A stretch of DNA of 19,086 nt. It comes from CAYFZR01 sp046760505 [NCBI: Candidatus Hydrothermarchaeota archaeon] (GTDB lineage: Archaea > CAYFZR01). A model generated the notes under the pieces. That model was not told where the DNA came from. It made no database searches and was given only the letters and a program-made list of their open reading frames with translations. Shown in pieces: positions 6,627 through 14,619 of the stretch. The number at the start of each line of letters is the position of its first letter. The first letter of the stretch is position 1. The translations under genes and the position numbers were made by a program. The DNA is taken from the NCBI GenBank assembly GCA_046760505.1, contig JBHIEG010000030.1, positions 1 through 19,086 of the forward strand, written 5' to 3'.

Positions 6627-8402
6627 TTGAAAATAAGACAGATTATTACTTCTGTTCTTGGTCATGTAGATCATGGAAAAACCACTCTTCTAGACAAAAT
6701 AAGAGGAACTGCGATAGCACAGAAGGAATCCGGAGGAATAACGCAGCATATAGGCGCTACAGAAATACCAATCGAGACAATCAAGGATATATGCAAGGGT
6801 TTAATAGATGAGTCTAAATACAAAATAAGAATTCCTGGTCTTCTTTTCATAGATACACCCGGTCATGAGGCATTTACTACTCTCAGGAAGAGAGGAGGGG
6901 CATTAGCAGATCTTGCTCTCTTGGTTGTAGATATAAACGAGGGGATCCAACCCCAGACCATCGAGTCTCTAAACATTCTTAAACACTACAGAACTCCATT
7001 TGTGGTAGCAGCAAATAAGATAGACATGATATACGGGTGGCAAGCAAAAGAAAACTCGACTTTTCTCGCCTCTTTAAAAAATCAAAGCAGTTTTGTAAGG
7101 GAGAAAATAGACGAGAAACTTTACAGTCTGGTTGGTGAACTATACAAATATGACTTTAGTTCTGAGAGATTTGATCGAGTGAAAGATTTTACAAGGGAAA
7201 TTGCAATCGTTCCGGTAAGCGCTAAATCGGGTGAAGGTATACCTGAACTTCTCATGGTTTTGATTGGACTTGCACAGCAGTATCTAACGGAAAGTCTCAA
7301 AATAGAGGTTTCAGGACCCGGAAAGGGCACAGTAATGGAAGTAAAGGAAGAACATGGGTTAGGAACAACGTTGGATGTAATACTGTATGATGGATCTATA
7401 AAGAGGGGAGATAAGATAGCTATCGGTGGATTAGATGGAGTAGTAGTTACCAAGGTGAAGGCACTCCTAAAACCAAGACCTTTGGATGAAATTAGAGACC
7501 CCAGGTTTAAATTTCAACGATTCAATGAAGTCTATGCTGCTAGCGGAGTTAAGATCGTTGCAAAAGGTCTAGAAAACGTGATCGCTGGTGCCCCTTTGTT
7601 GGTAGTTGAAGAAGATTTGGAATCTGTGAAAGAGAGTATAATTTCTGAAATAGAAGGAATAAGAATTGAAACAGAAAGTCAGGGAGTTGTTTTAAAGGCA
7701 GATACCTTAGGATCCCTTGAAGCCACAATAGGTCAGCTTAGAAAATTAGGCATACCCATAAGAAAGGCAGATGTCGGTGATGTATCGAAAAGAGATGTAA
7801 TAGAAGCCTATTCTGTCAATCTCAATGACCCTTATCTCGGAGTTATAATTGCCTTCAATGTAAGAATATTACATGACGCATTGGAAGAAGCGGAAAGAAC
7901 CGGTGTAAAAATATTTCAGGATAATGTCATATATAGACTCATAGAAGATTACGAAAGGTGGGTAGAAGAATCAAAATTAGAGGAAAGAAGAAAAGAATTT
8001 GAAGCCTTAACACAGCCTGGAAAGATTCAAATTCTTGCAAATCACATATTCAGGGCCAGTAAGCCAGCGATTGTGGGTATAGAAGTGATTTCGGGATCCA
8101 TACGTCCAAAATATAAACTCATGCAATCTAATGGATCCATAGTGGGAGAAATAAGGAGCATTCAAGAAGAGAGAGAGAACATAAGCATAGCGAAAAAGGG
8201 AGATAGGGTTGCCATCGCTATAGAGGGGGCTGTAGTGGGAAGAAACATAAATGAAGGTGATTTTCTTTATGTATTCATACCAAATGGTCATTTATCCAAA
8301 TTCGATAAATTCCTAGACGAATTGAGCAATGATGAGTTAGGTGTACTTCAAGAGATAAAAAGTATAATAGAAAAGAAAAGGAAGGGTGAATCCTATGACT
8401 AA
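6627..8402 (+). CDS. infB: Translation initiation factor aIF5B (IF2-like GTPase)
   Basis: GTPase that promotes subunit joining during initiation. At 591 residues it has the archaeal length, without the long N-terminal extension of bacterial IF2 or eukaryotic eIF5B. G motifs: GHVDHGKTT (12-20), GGITQHIGATEI (36-47), DTPGHEAFTT (76-85), NKID (130-133) and SAKSGEG after residue 190. Then follow the beta-barrel domain II, the alpha/beta/alpha domain III (GVVLKADTLGSLEA), and a C-terminal barrel with helix. No intein interrupts it, although some archaeal copies carry one. TTG start at 6627 with GAGGTG 5 nt upstream. Its stop overlaps S6e by 8 bp. Confidence 0.96.
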   Translation: MKIRQIITSVLGHVDHGKTTLLDKIRGTAIAQKESGGITQHIGATEIPIETIKDICKGLIDESKYKIRIPGLLFIDTPGHEAFTTLRKRGGALADLALLVVDINEGIQPQTIESLNILKHYRTPFVVAANKIDMIYGWQAKENSTFLASLKNQSSFVREKIDEKLYSLVGELYKYDFSSERFDRVKDFTREIAIVPVSAKSGEGIPELLMVLIGLAQQYLTESLKIEVSGPGKGTVMEVKEEHGLGTTLDVILYDGSIKRGDKIAIGGLDGVVVTKVKALLKPRPLDEIRDPRFKFQRFNEVYAASGVKIVAKGLENVIAGAPLLVVEEDLESVKESIISEIEGIRIETESQGVVLKADTLGSLEATIGQLRKLGIPIRKADVGDVSKRDVIEAYSVNLNDPYLGVIIAFNVRILHDALEEAERTGVKIFQDNVIYRLIEDYERWVEESKLEERRKEFEALTQPGKIQILANHIFRASKPAIVGIEVISGSIRPKYKLMQSNGSIVGEIRSIQEERENISIAKKGDRVAIAIEGAVVGRNINEGDFLYVFIPNGHLSKFDKFLDELSNDELGVLQEIKSIIEKKRKGESYD

Positions 8403-8781
8403 GATAATTATATCTGATCCATCGACGCAAAGAAGTTATGAGTACAACATAGAAAAGATTGACGTTTTGCTGGGAACAAAGATAGGGGACACGATAGATG
8501 GATCTATCATTGGACTCAAAGGATACAAACTAAAGATTACTGGCGGGAGCGATAAAGATGGCTTCCCAATGAGGAGAGATATTCCTGGAACCGGTAGAAA
8601 AAGAATCTTAATTAGTAAAGGACCAGGATATAATCCAAAGGAGAAAGGGATTAGGAGAAGAAAAACCGTTAGAGGCAATACTATATCTGATGCAATCGTT
8701 CAAATAAATGCGAAGGTAGTAGAACATGGAAAAAAGCCCTTAGATGAATTGATGGGCGGTGATAAAGATAGCAAAGAGTAA
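8395..8781 (+). CDS. rps6e: 30S ribosomal protein S6e (eS6)
   Basis: Archaeal S6e, 128 residues from the ATG at 8395. The family motifs [44 protein letters not shown] and [24 protein letters not shown] are clear. The GGTGA site at 8385-8389 favours this ATG over an in-frame GTG at 8386 that lies inside the site. It overlaps infB by 8 bp and aIF2 gamma by 23 bp, and the infB-S6e-aIF2 gamma order is characteristic of euryarchaea. The long C-terminal tail of the eukaryotic protein is absent, as expected. Confidence 0.96.
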   Translation: MTKIIISDPSTQRSYEYNIEKIDVLLGTKIGDTIDGSIIGLKGYKLKITGGSDKDGFPMRRDIPGTGRKRILISKGPGYNPKEKGIRRRKTVRGNTISDAIVQINAKVVEHGKKPLDELMGGDKDSKE

Positions 8782-9994
8782 ACAACCTGAAATTAACATC
8801 GGAATGGTAGGACACATAGATCATGGCAAAACTACATTAACAGAGGCTTTATCTGGAATATGGACAGATACACATAGTGAAGAGATAAAAAGGGGCATTA
8901 CAATCCGATTGGGATATGCTGACGCTGAGTTCTATAAGTGTCCCACTTGCGATGAGCCCCAATGCTACACCACTGAAAAGGTATGTCCAATAGATGGATC
9001 CCCAACCGAGTTTCTCAGGATGGTCTCTTTTGTAGATGCACCGGGACACGAGACCCTTATGGCAACCATGTTGTCTGGCGCAGCATTGATGGATGCCGCA
9101 ATACTCGTTATAGCTGCTAACGAACCCTGTCCTCAACCGCAAACAAAAGAACATCTTGTGGCACTGAATATTATAGGAGTAAAAAACATTGTGGTTGTTC
9201 AAAACAAAATTGATTTAGTTACAGAAGAGCAAGCATTAAAAAATTATAAAGAAATCAAGAGTTTTGTATCTCAAAATTTGGGAGAAGACGTTCCGATTAT
9301 TCCTGTGGCTGCCCAGCACAGAGCAAACATAGATGTACTTATAAAGGCCATAGAAGAATACCTTCCTACTCCTAAGAGAGACGAGAAAAAACCATGGAAG
9401 ATGTATATAGCCAGATCTTTTGACGTGAATAAACCCGGTACAAGGCCTGAAGATCTTGTAGGCGGAGTAATAGGAGGTTCTCTTTCACAAGGCAAGGTAG
9501 CAGTTGGAGATGAAATCGAAATAAAACCTGGAGAAAAGAAAAAAAGGGAAAAGGGTTACGAATCCATCTTTACAGATGTAGAGTCCATAATGCATGGCGG
9601 TCGAAAAATCAAGGTAGCACGTCCTGGAGGATTGCTAGGAATTGCAACAGGCTTGGATTCTACCTTAACGAAGGCAGACGGGCTAGCTGGTAAGGTAGCG
9701 GGAAAACCCGATACCCTTCCACCTGTTTTGAGCAAAATTTCTCTCGAGGCGTATCTTCTTGAAAGAGTTGTCGGAACAAAAGAGGAGAGAGAAGTTTTAC
9801 CTATCAAGAAAGGAGAACTTTTGATGCTAAATCTGGGCACTTCGACCACACTAGGAACGGTTACTTCTGTAAAAGATAATTACCTAGAATTACTGCTTAG
9901 ATTACCAATTTGTGGCCAAACAAATGATAGACTAGCGATTAGCAGAAAGATAGGCGAAAGATGGAGATTGATCGGTCATGGGATCTTATGTTAA
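8759..9994 (+). CDS. eif2g: Translation initiation factor aIF2, gamma subunit
   Basis: GTPase core subunit of aIF2, which delivers initiator tRNA. G motifs: GHIDHGKTT (18-26), [11 protein letters not shown] (46-55), DAPGHE (93-98), NKID (149-152). The zinc-knuckle region after switch 1 has Cys61, Cys64, Cys69 and Cys76. Where most archaeal sequences I recall have a second C-x-x-C pair, here the last position is Asp79, so Cys69 may supply the fourth ligand or the knuckle may be degenerate. Domains II and III follow; the C-terminus shows [26 protein letters not shown] at 8759 is the only in-frame start after a stop at 8750; its ribosome-binding site is weak, suggesting translational coupling to S6e (23-bp overlap). 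Confidence 0.96.
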   Translation: MIKIAKSKQPEINIGMVGHIDHGKTTLTEALSGIWTDTHSEEIKRGITIRLGYADAEFYKCPTCDEPQCYTTEKVCPIDGSPTEFLRMVSFVDAPGHETLMATMLSGAALMDAAILVIAANEPCPQPQTKEHLVALNIIGVKNIVVVQNKIDLVTEEQALKNYKEIKSFVSQNLGEDVPIIPVAAQHRANIDVLIKAIEEYLPTPKRDEKKPWKMYIARSFDVNKPGTRPEDLVGGVIGGSLSQGKVAVGDEIEIKPGEKKKREKGYESIFTDVESIMHGGRKIKVARPGGLLGIATGLDSTLTKADGLAGKVAGKPDTLPPVLSKISLEAYLLERVVGTKEEREVLPIKKGELLMLNLGTSTTLGTVTSVKDNYLELLLRLPICGQTNDRLAISRKIGERWRLIGHGILC

Positions 9995-10358
9995 GGTGAT
10001 ACTTGATACAAATTTTCTTATGCTCCCTGGAAGACTTGGAATAGATATATTTAAGGAAATTGACAGGGAATTATGTGCGAATCATAAACTTTTTGTATTG
10101 TCCACCACTGAAAAGGAACTGAAGAATTTAGTCGAGAATGCAAAGGGATCTGAGAAAAAGATAGCAAAAATTGGCCTTGAGTTGATAGGGCGTTGCGAAA
10201 TTCTACCCGCAGAAAGAGAACCAGATATCGCTATTTTCGATTTCATAAATGAAAACACAGTTGTGGCAACTACAGACAAGGAATTAAGAAAAAAATTAAG
10301 GAAAAAAGGAGTAAAGACATTATATTTGGCGCAAGGCGCTTACATAAGGATGGACTAG
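9978..10358 (+). CDS. PIN-domain protein, Fcf1/UPF0129-like family
   Basis: A 126-residue single PIN domain of the archaeal family often found between aIF2 gamma and Rpo7, related to the eukaryotic rRNA-processing nuclease Fcf1/Utp24. Candidate metal-binding acids are Asp10 ([13 protein letters not shown]), Glu45 or Glu47 in STTEKEL, and Asp100 ([13 protein letters not shown]). The start lies 17 bp inside aIF2 gamma. Its fixed place in a translation cluster, without an antitoxin gene beside it, argues for an RNA-processing or ribosome-assembly role and not a VapC toxin. That role is inferred from family and context, and no substrate can be read from the sequence. Confidence 0.88.
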   Translation: MGSYVKVILDTNFLMLPGRLGIDIFKEIDRELCANHKLFVLSTTEKELKNLVENAKGSEKKIAKIGLELIGRCEILPAEREPDIAIFDFINENTVVATTDKELRKKLRKKGVKTLYLAQGAYIRMD

Positions 10359-10373
10359 GCTTGGGGTGTATTG

Positions 10374-10928
10374 ATGTACCGAATTGTTACCATCAAGGAC
10401 ATAGTTGCGGTTCCACCTGAAAGATTTGGAGAAGATCTTGAGAGTGTGATAAAGGATATCCTCAGAGAGACCTACGAGGGTATATTAGATAAGGAACTTG
10501 GAGTAATCATATTAATCTCAAATATTAAAGACATCGGCATCGGAAAAATAGCCCCTGGGGATGGATCAGCCTATCATGAAGTAACATTCGATGCACTGAC
10601 ATTTAAACCGGATATGCAGGAGGTTTTGGAGGGAGAAGTGGTAGAGATAGTTGATTTCGGAGCGTTTGTGAGGTTAGGTCCTTTAGATGGACTTATTCAC
10701 ATCTCTCAAATAATGGAGGATTATATAGTTCACGATTCTAAAGGAGGCGCATTAATCGGAAAGGAAACGCACAAAACATTGAAAGAGGGGGACAAAGTTA
10801 GAGCAAGGGTTGTAGCCGTTAGTTTAAATCCAAGAGAACTGAGGGAAAGCAAGATTGGGTTGACAATGAGGCAAAAAGGACTGGGAAAGATCGAGTGGAT
10901 AAAGGCTGAGAAGGAGGAGAAGAAGTGA
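10374..10928 (+). CDS. rpo7: DNA-directed RNA polymerase subunit Rpo7 (RpoE1)
   Basis: Subunit of the polymerase stalk, equivalent to eukaryotic Rpb7, which binds nascent RNA together with Rpo4. The N-terminal RNP-like domain (MYRIVTIKDIVAVPPERFG) precedes an S1 RNA-binding domain from about residue 80 (GEVVEIVDFGAFVRLGPLDGLIHISQI). The length of 184 residues is normal. ATG at 10374 is 5 nt after GGGGTG; an in-frame TTG at 10371 is too close. The stop overlaps the Spt4 start by 4 bp, an arrangement conserved in archaea. The partner Rpo4 is not in this window. Confidence 0.95.
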   Translation: MYRIVTIKDIVAVPPERFGEDLESVIKDILRETYEGILDKELGVIILISNIKDIGIGKIAPGDGSAYHEVTFDALTFKPDMQEVLEGEVVEIVDFGAFVRLGPLDGLIHISQIMEDYIVHDSKGGALIGKETHKTLKEGDKVRARVVAVSLNPRELRESKIGLTMRQKGLGKIEWIKAEKEEKK

Positions 10929-11116
10929 CTAGGGAAAAAGTATGTCGAGACTGTCATGTAATTCTAAAGAAGGAAAATATATGTCCAGTATGCAAGAAGA
11001 GAAATTTATCCTCTGAATGGGGTGGCATGGCTATTATATTCGATCCAAAGAATTCAAAAATAGCCAAGGCAATGAACGTGGAGTTGGCGGGTAGATATGC
11101 TCTCAGAGTACGGTAA
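10925..11116 (+). CDS. spt4: Transcription elongation factor Spt4 (RpoE2)
   Basis: A 63-residue zinc-ribbon protein that pairs with Spt5 and acts as a polymerase processivity clamp. The zinc ligands are CRDC (7-10) and CPVC near residue 20. SEWGGMAIIFDP is the conserved Spt4 segment that contacts Spt5, followed by SKIAKAMN and a basic end. The GTG start at 10925 overlaps the Rpo7 stop and is preceded by GGAGGA. The following gene starts 20 bp before its stop, so both are translationally linked. Confidence 0.94.
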   Translation: MTREKVCRDCHVILKKENICPVCKKRNLSSEWGGMAIIFDPKNSKIAKAMNVELAGRYALRVR

Positions 11117-11651
11117 GTATACCCTCAGAATGCCTGCTAGTCTGGCAGATCAAAAATGTAAACAACCTTGGGGCACCATATATAAAGGAGAAGGTCTGAA
11201 ACCAGCAAAACAGGTTAAGGAAATCATAAAAAAGAAAAAATACTCAAAAGTAATTGCTGTGGGTGACATAACGGTGAGAAATCTGCTAAAAGTTGGTTTG
11301 ATTCCAGATTTATCCATCGTGGATGGAAAAGCAGAAAGAAATATAACTGAAGCGCCTGACTTCGACGCAATAAACGAGGAATGCATCAATCCAGCGGGAC
11401 ACATAACTAAAGACCTTTGGCTTTCTATAGAACGTGCCCTAAAAAAAGATAAACCTGTGAGACTTTTTGTTGTAGGGGAGGAAGATCTTGCAGTTGTGCC
11501 AGCTGCTTTACTTGCAGAGGATGCATGCATCTGTTATGGACAGCCAAAAGAAGGCTTGGTGCTTGTTGAGGTAACAGAAGAGAAAAAGAGACTTGCGAAA
11601 CATCTTGTAGAAAAAATGGAGGTATTGGAGAATGGAAATTCAGATAATTGA
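11097..11651 (+). CDS. GTP-dependent dephospho-CoA kinase (DUF359 family)
   Basis: Catalyses the last step of archaeal coenzyme A synthesis, using GTP to phosphorylate dephospho-CoA; the activity was shown for the Thermococcus kodakarensis homologue. The 184-residue protein has the family blocks AVGDITVRNLL, PDLSIVDGKAERN, CINPAGHITKDLW, FVVGEEDLAVVPAAL and ICYGQPKEGLVLVEV. ATG at 11097, with GGCGGGT just upstream, lies inside Spt4, and its end overlaps S24e by 20 bp. A CoA enzyme between Spt4 and S24e is a standing feature of many archaeal genomes, so expression probably follows growth along with translation genes. Confidence 0.92.
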   Translation: MLSEYGKYTLRMPASLADQKCKQPWGTIYKGEGLKPAKQVKEIIKKKKYSKVIAVGDITVRNLLKVGLIPDLSIVDGKAERNITEAPDFDAINEECINPAGHITKDLWLSIERALKKDKPVRLFVVGEEDLAVVPAALLAEDACICYGQPKEGLVLVEVTEEKKRLAKHLVEKMEVLENGNSDN

Positions 11652-11931
11652 AGAGAAAGATAATCCTTTGCTCAAGAGAAAAGAAGTAAGATTCAAGATA
11701 ATTCATGAAAAAGGACCGACTCCTAAGAGAGAAGAAGTCTTGAATAAACTATCATCTCTTATAAGGGCGGATAAAGAATTGCTCATCATTGATTCATTAA
11801 ATACTCAGTTTGGAAAACCTGTAACTGAAGGATACGCAAAAGTGTACAATTCTGTTGAGAGAATGAAATTTGTTGAACCAAAACACAAGATAAGGAAGAA
11901 TACCATGGAAAAGGAGGAGAGGGAAGAATGA
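11632..11931 (+). CDS. rps24e: 30S ribosomal protein S24e (eS24)
   Basis: A 99-residue S24e protein. Recognised by [21 protein letters not shown], the [16 protein letters not shown] segment, and [15 protein letters not shown]; the acidic/basic tail is normal. GGAGGT lies about 8 nt before the ATG at 11632. It overlaps the dephospho-CoA kinase at its 5' end and the S27ae start by 4 bp (ATGA) at its 3' end. The pairing with S27ae is conserved across archaea. Confidence 0.95.
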   Translation: MEIQIIEEKDNPLLKRKEVRFKIIHEKGPTPKREEVLNKLSSLIRADKELLIIDSLNTQFGKPVTEGYAKVYNSVERMKFVEPKHKIRKNTMEKEEREE

Positions 11932-12074
11932 AATGGAAAAAGTATTCAATAAAAGAAGGAAAGATTGATTACAAGGGCAAATTTTGTCCTAGATGCGGGC
12001 CTGGAGTATTCATGGCAACCCATCAGAACAGATTATCTTGTGGTCAGTGCGGATACACTGAGTGGGTCAGGTAA
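11928..12074 (+). CDS. rps27ae: 30S ribosomal protein S27ae (eS31), 48 residues
   Basis: A tiny zinc-ribbon ribosomal protein. The translation from the ATG at 11928 begins [17 protein letters not shown], carries CPRC (20-23) and CGQC (38-41) as the four zinc ligands, includes [17 protein letters not shown], and stops at 12074. Length and both Cys pairs match archaeal S27ae, which lacks the ubiquitin fusion of eukaryotes. The start overlaps the S24e stop by 4 bp, and AAGGAGGAG lies upstream at 11911-11919. It is the last gene of the translation supercluster here. In many euryarchaea kae1 follows; a membrane protein gene follows instead. Confidence 0.94.
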   Translation: MKWKKYSIKEGKIDYKGKFCPRCGPGVFMATHQNRLSCGQCGYTEWVR

Positions 12075-12080
12075 AAATTA

Positions 12081-12815
12081 ATGGATAAGAAAATGGACAG
12101 TTCGGAGAAATCGCTCTCAGGAATAATAGATCTTTTTGAACAGACTTTCGCCATCTTCAAGGATAATTTTAAGGTTTTTATACCTATATCATCGATTTTC
12201 ATCATCGTTTTTGTATCTGGCGTGCTTATTTTTGGCATGCTCTTTGCATCAATCGCTCTTTTATCAGGGATACTGCCGGAAAAAATCATCTTAATGTTTA
12301 TTATCGCTATCTCATTTTTTTTGATCTTAATTCTTCTCCCTGCGTATTCATGGATATACGCAAGTCTTGTATCTGCTGTAAAAAATTTGAATGAAAAGGA
12401 TGTTATCTCCAATTCTCTGAAAGAGGGTTTTTCTCTAATTTTGCTCTTTTTAATATTGTTCGTAGCGTATGGTACTCTTGTGACATTTGGCTTTGTTTTA
12501 CTTATCATTCCTGGTATCCTCTTTTATACATGGTACTTCTTTTTTCCCTATGTAGTTGTATTTGAGAGATTGGGAGATAACACATTGAAAGACGTTTTTA
12601 ATTCTCTATCAAGAAGTAAGACTCTGGTTACAGGATATTTTCTTCCTGTATTTGCTAGATTATTTATGCTTTGGCTGTTTTCTTCACTTGCGGAGACCTT
12701 GCTTTCCTTTATCCCCTTAGGCATCCTTTTATTTTTCGTTTGTTATCTTCCATTTAAAACCATATTTGGATATCTTTTGTACAGAGATCTTAAGAGAATC
12801 AAGAATCAAAGTTAA
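12081..12815 (+). CDS. Six-segment integral membrane protein, function unknown
   Basis: A 244-residue, very hydrophobic protein. After a charged, cytosolic-looking start (1-33, with FEQTFAIFKDNFKVF), membrane segments lie at about 34-61, 69-100, 117-143, 144-160, 187-209 and 211-234. The pattern LLIIPGILFYTWYFFFPYVVVFE (in parts, 140-162) followed by SLSRSKTLVTG is typical of the DUF4013/DUF975 and glycerophosphodiesterase membrane-domain superfamily, where an Ile-Pro-Gly turn precedes an aromatic helix. No catalytic domain is attached. It starts 6 bp after S27ae with only a weak site (AGGT), so it may be read through from the ribosomal operon. The role is unknown; I infer a membrane-organising or transport function only from the family. 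Confidence 0.75.
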   Translation: MDKKMDSSEKSLSGIIDLFEQTFAIFKDNFKVFIPISSIFIIVFVSGVLIFGMLFASIALLSGILPEKIILMFIIAISFFLILILLPAYSWIYASLVSAVKNLNEKDVISNSLKEGFSLILLFLILFVAYGTLVTFGFVLLIIPGILFYTWYFFFPYVVVFERLGDNTLKDVFNSLSRSKTLVTGYFLPVFARLFMLWLFSSLAETLLSFIPLGILLFFVCYLPFKTIFGYLLYRDLKRIKNQS

Positions 12816-12822
12816 TTTTTCA

Positions 12823-13233
12823 CTAAATTACCCAGATTTTCCTTTCCACTTGATCTTTAATTTTTGTTAGCCTCTTATCAAAAAAGGTCTCGTCTTCTTT
12901 AATCTCTTCATAACTTCCCCAGAAATCAGATACAGGTTTAGATGATTTAAGAGAATAGACTCTCAAGTTAGAAGCATTCTCCGAGAATGATAGCTTTTCA
13001 AGCACGTATATTCTTCTGTTTAGAGGATAGATTTCGAAAGAATAATATTTAACATAATTTTCATGAATTAATCCTTCTTTTTTAAAATGATCCAAACATA
13101 GCCATCCTATGTGGGGTATATAGATCCCGTTATCTTTATAGCCTTCTATGTTCCATAACAAGGCTGTTTCCTTACGTCTTGCGGTGAAAAGGTATTCACC
13201 GCATTTTATACACCTACAAATTCTTTCTTCCAC
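12823..13233 (-). CDS. Unrecognised Cys-rich protein, possible zinc binder
   Basis: A 136-residue protein I do not recognise. Near the N-terminus it has Cys6, Cys8 and Cys11 (ICRCIKCGEYLF), and later GWLCLDHF with Cys46 and His49, so a treble-clef-like C-x-x-C/C-x-x-H zinc site is plausible. The rest is rich in Tyr, Lys and Glu with no membrane segment or coiled coil, and ends VERKIWVI. The GTG start at 13233 is the furthest upstream possible, since an in-frame TGA lies directly before it; no clear Shine-Dalgarno is present. It converges on the membrane protein gene with 7 bp between stops. Codon use looks like its neighbours. That it is a real gene is supported by length and by the paired ligands, not by homology. 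Confidence 0.65.
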   Translation of the reverse strand: MEERICRCIKCGEYLFTARRKETALLWNIEGYKDNGIYIPHIGWLCLDHFKKEGLIHENYVKYYSFEIYPLNRRIYVLEKLSFSENASNLRVYSLKSSKPVSDFWGSYEEIKEDETFFDKRLTKIKDQVERKIWVI

Positions 13234-13484
13234 TCAAATCACGCTATAAAATCTTGCTTTCCATTTGAAAATGCATGGAGATACAAATCTTGAGTTTTGT
13301 AGGTTTTCAACCTGAATATAGAAAATTCACAGTTTTCCACCGCCTTCCCCATATTACTGAATATTTTTTGGTTAAAAATCTTTTCTATAAGCTGCTTATA
13401 ATTTTAAAAAACTATCAGAACCTGATATGAAAATAACTTCTAGGATTTCGCAAGACTTATTTAGATGAGGGGAGTGGAAAGAAC
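13234..13484. other. 251-bp AT-rich divergent intergenic region
   Basis: No gene is visible. On the minus strand TTTTATAG (13244-13251) resembles a TATA box but lies only about 15 bp before the GTG of the Cys-rich gene, too close for a standard promoter. On the plus strand TTATAATTTTAA (about 13397-13408) and CTTATTTA (13456-13463) are TATA candidates for the glycosylase gene. Small inverted repeats are AGGTT-TTC-AACCT (13301-13313) and TATAAGC-T-GCTTATA (13386-13400). A C-rich stretch at 13337-13352 is unexplained. Confidence 0.45.
13386..13400. repeat. 15-bp palindrome TATAAGC-T-GCTTATA
   Basis: A perfect inverted repeat with 7-bp arms and a 1-nt centre, about 85-100 bp before the uracil-DNA glycosylase start and directly beside a TATA-like stretch at 13397-13408. 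The size and symmetry suit a dimeric regulator's operator, but in AT-rich intergenic DNA a chance palindrome cannot be excluded. Confidence 0.4.
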
Positions 13485-14036
13485 ATGGAAGAGATTGTAA
13501 AAAGGATAAATAAATGTAGACGCTGTCCTTTGCACAAATGGAGAACCAACATAGTAATCGGGGAAGGAGGCAAAAGAACGGAAATAATATTCATTGGAGA
13601 AGCACCCGGATTACATGAGGATAAAATGGGAAGACCTTTTGTGGGGAGAGCAGGAAAAATTCTCGATGAACTGATAGAGAGTATCGAGCTTAAAAGAGAA
13701 GATGTTTATATTACAAACGTAGTAAAGTGCAGGCCTCCAAATAACCGAGATCCGAGTGAAGATGAGATAAATTCATGCATAGGTTATCTTTTTGAACAGA
13801 TTAGAATGATAAAGCCAAAGATCATAGTTGCATTGGGAAGAATAGCATCAAGCGCCCTTTTAGGAAAGCCCGTATCTCTTTGGAAGGAACATGGCTCTTT
13901 AGTAGATTATCCCCGCGCCAAGTGCAAATTATTCATAACTTATCATCCCGCTGCCGCTATTTACAGCGGAGAAGTTAGATCTAAGTTGCAGGATGACTTC
14001 AAGAAATTGAAAAATATTAGAGAGTCAATGGGATAA
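13485..14036 (+). CDS. Uracil-DNA glycosylase, family 4 (4Fe-4S)
   Basis: Removes uracil from DNA to start base excision repair; important in warm-growing archaea where cytosine deaminates fast. The 183-residue protein has the four cluster cysteines Cys11, Cys14, Cys82 and Cys98, motif GEAPGLHEDKMGRPFVGRAG (38-57) that sets family 4 apart, NVVKCRPPNNRDP, and the C-terminal HPAAA motif after FITY. The ATG at 13485 follows GGGGAG. A TATA-like CTTATTTA at 13456-13463 would put the start of transcription at or next to the start codon, so the mRNA may be leaderless or have an upstream start. It stands alone between two unrelated genes. Confidence 0.94.
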   Translation: MEEIVKRINKCRRCPLHKWRTNIVIGEGGKRTEIIFIGEAPGLHEDKMGRPFVGRAGKILDELIESIELKREDVYITNVVKCRPPNNRDPSEDEINSCIGYLFEQIRMIKPKIIVALGRIASSALLGKPVSLWKEHGSLVDYPRAKCKLFITYHPAAAIYSGEVRSKLQDDFKKLKNIRESMG

Positions 14037-14109
14037 TAGTGATTATAGAAATCATAAAAATTATAGGAATTTGAAGAAAATATCTTCTAGAAAGCAAACG
14101 ATTTTTACT
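14037..14109. terminator. Convergent gap with small inverted repeat, likely bidirectional termination
   Basis: This 73-bp AT-rich gap separates the convergent glycosylase and YjbQ-family genes. It holds GAAGA-AAATA-TCTTC (14073-14087) and several short T runs on both strands. Archaeal termination relies mainly on T-rich tracts, so this is a plausible place for both transcripts to end. The signal is weak. Confidence 0.35.
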
Positions 14110-14511
14110 TCAATCTCCCATAACGGTAACCTCTATTCTTCTTGATCTTCCATGCGTATCTGCTTCTATGAAGAATAAACTCTGCCAAGTACCAATAACA
14201 ATTTTACCATTTCTTACAGGAAGAGTTTTGTCTGGAGCCAGAAGCATGGATCTTAAATGAGAATGTGCATTCCCAGTGTGTTTCCATCTTCCTTCAGGAA
14301 CAAGAGCCTCTAAAAAATTTTTTATATCGTCCTTTAATCTTGATTCCAGTTCTGTCAAGACGAATACCGCAGTAGCATGTGGAGCAAATATATGAACGAT
14401 TCCATTCTTCACTTTAGATTCTCTAACGATTTCACCTATTTTAGAGGTTAGATCAATTACGTCTCCTGGTCCCTTTGTTTTTATTGTAAAGGATGTGGTT
14501 TCGATTATCAT
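14110..14511 (-). CDS. YjbQ family protein (UPF0047)
   Basis: A 133-residue YjbQ/UPF0047 protein, a small trimeric beta fold widespread in bacteria and archaea. E. coli YjbQ has weak thiamine-phosphate synthase activity, but the real role is not settled. Conserved blocks are HIFAPHATAVFVLTE, RWKHTGNAHSHLRSMLL with several histidines, and the ending GTWQSLFFIEADTHGRSRRIEV. The ATG at 14511 is preceded by GGGGG a few bases upstream. A TATA box (TTTTATATA on the minus strand, 14541-14549) sits about 30 bp before it, so the leader should be very short. It is divergent from the THUMP gene. Confidence 0.93.
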   Translation of the reverse strand: MIIETTSFTIKTKGPGDVIDLTSKIGEIVRESKVKNGIVHIFAPHATAVFVLTELESRLKDDIKNFLEALVPEGRWKHTGNAHSHLRSMLLAPDKTLPVRNGKIVIGTWQSLFFIEADTHGRSRRIEVTVMGD

Positions 14512-14540
14512 TTTTCCCCCTCATGTAAGGATTTTTAAGA

Positions 14541-14549
14541 TATATAAAA
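14541..14549 (-). promoter_or_regulatory. TATA box for the YjbQ-family gene
   Basis: Read on the minus strand this is TTTTATATA, a strong archaeal TATA element. The expected start, about 26 bp downstream, falls near 14519, leaving about 8 nt of leader. This places only the GGGG tract before the ATG, so translation is likely with a minimal leader. Confidence 0.55.
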
Positions 14550-14584
14550 ATCAGAGGAACTATTGAGATGTAAGTAACCGGTAA

Positions 14585-14593
14585 GATATAAAT
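14585..14593 (+). promoter_or_regulatory. TATA box for the THUMP-domain gene
   Basis: GATATAAAT ends 27 bp before the ATG at 14620. The start of transcription should fall near 14615, a leader of about 5 nt, and no Shine-Dalgarno is visible. This looks like a nearly leaderless archaeal promoter. Confidence 0.55.
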
Positions 14594-14619
14594 CATTAGA
14601 ATGTAGATTAAGATCTAAG

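Noticed and set aside
6536-6811. Open reading frame spanning the ndk-infB junction
   Set aside because: It is an out-of-frame shadow of two clear genes, with no coding signature of its own.
6627-8402. Intein in aIF5B, known from some archaea
   Set aside because: The protein has the normal 591 residues with unbroken G motifs.
9978-10358. VapC-type toxin of a toxin-antitoxin pair
   Set aside because: No antitoxin gene lies beside it and its conserved place between aIF2 gamma and Rpo7 fits the Fcf1-like family.
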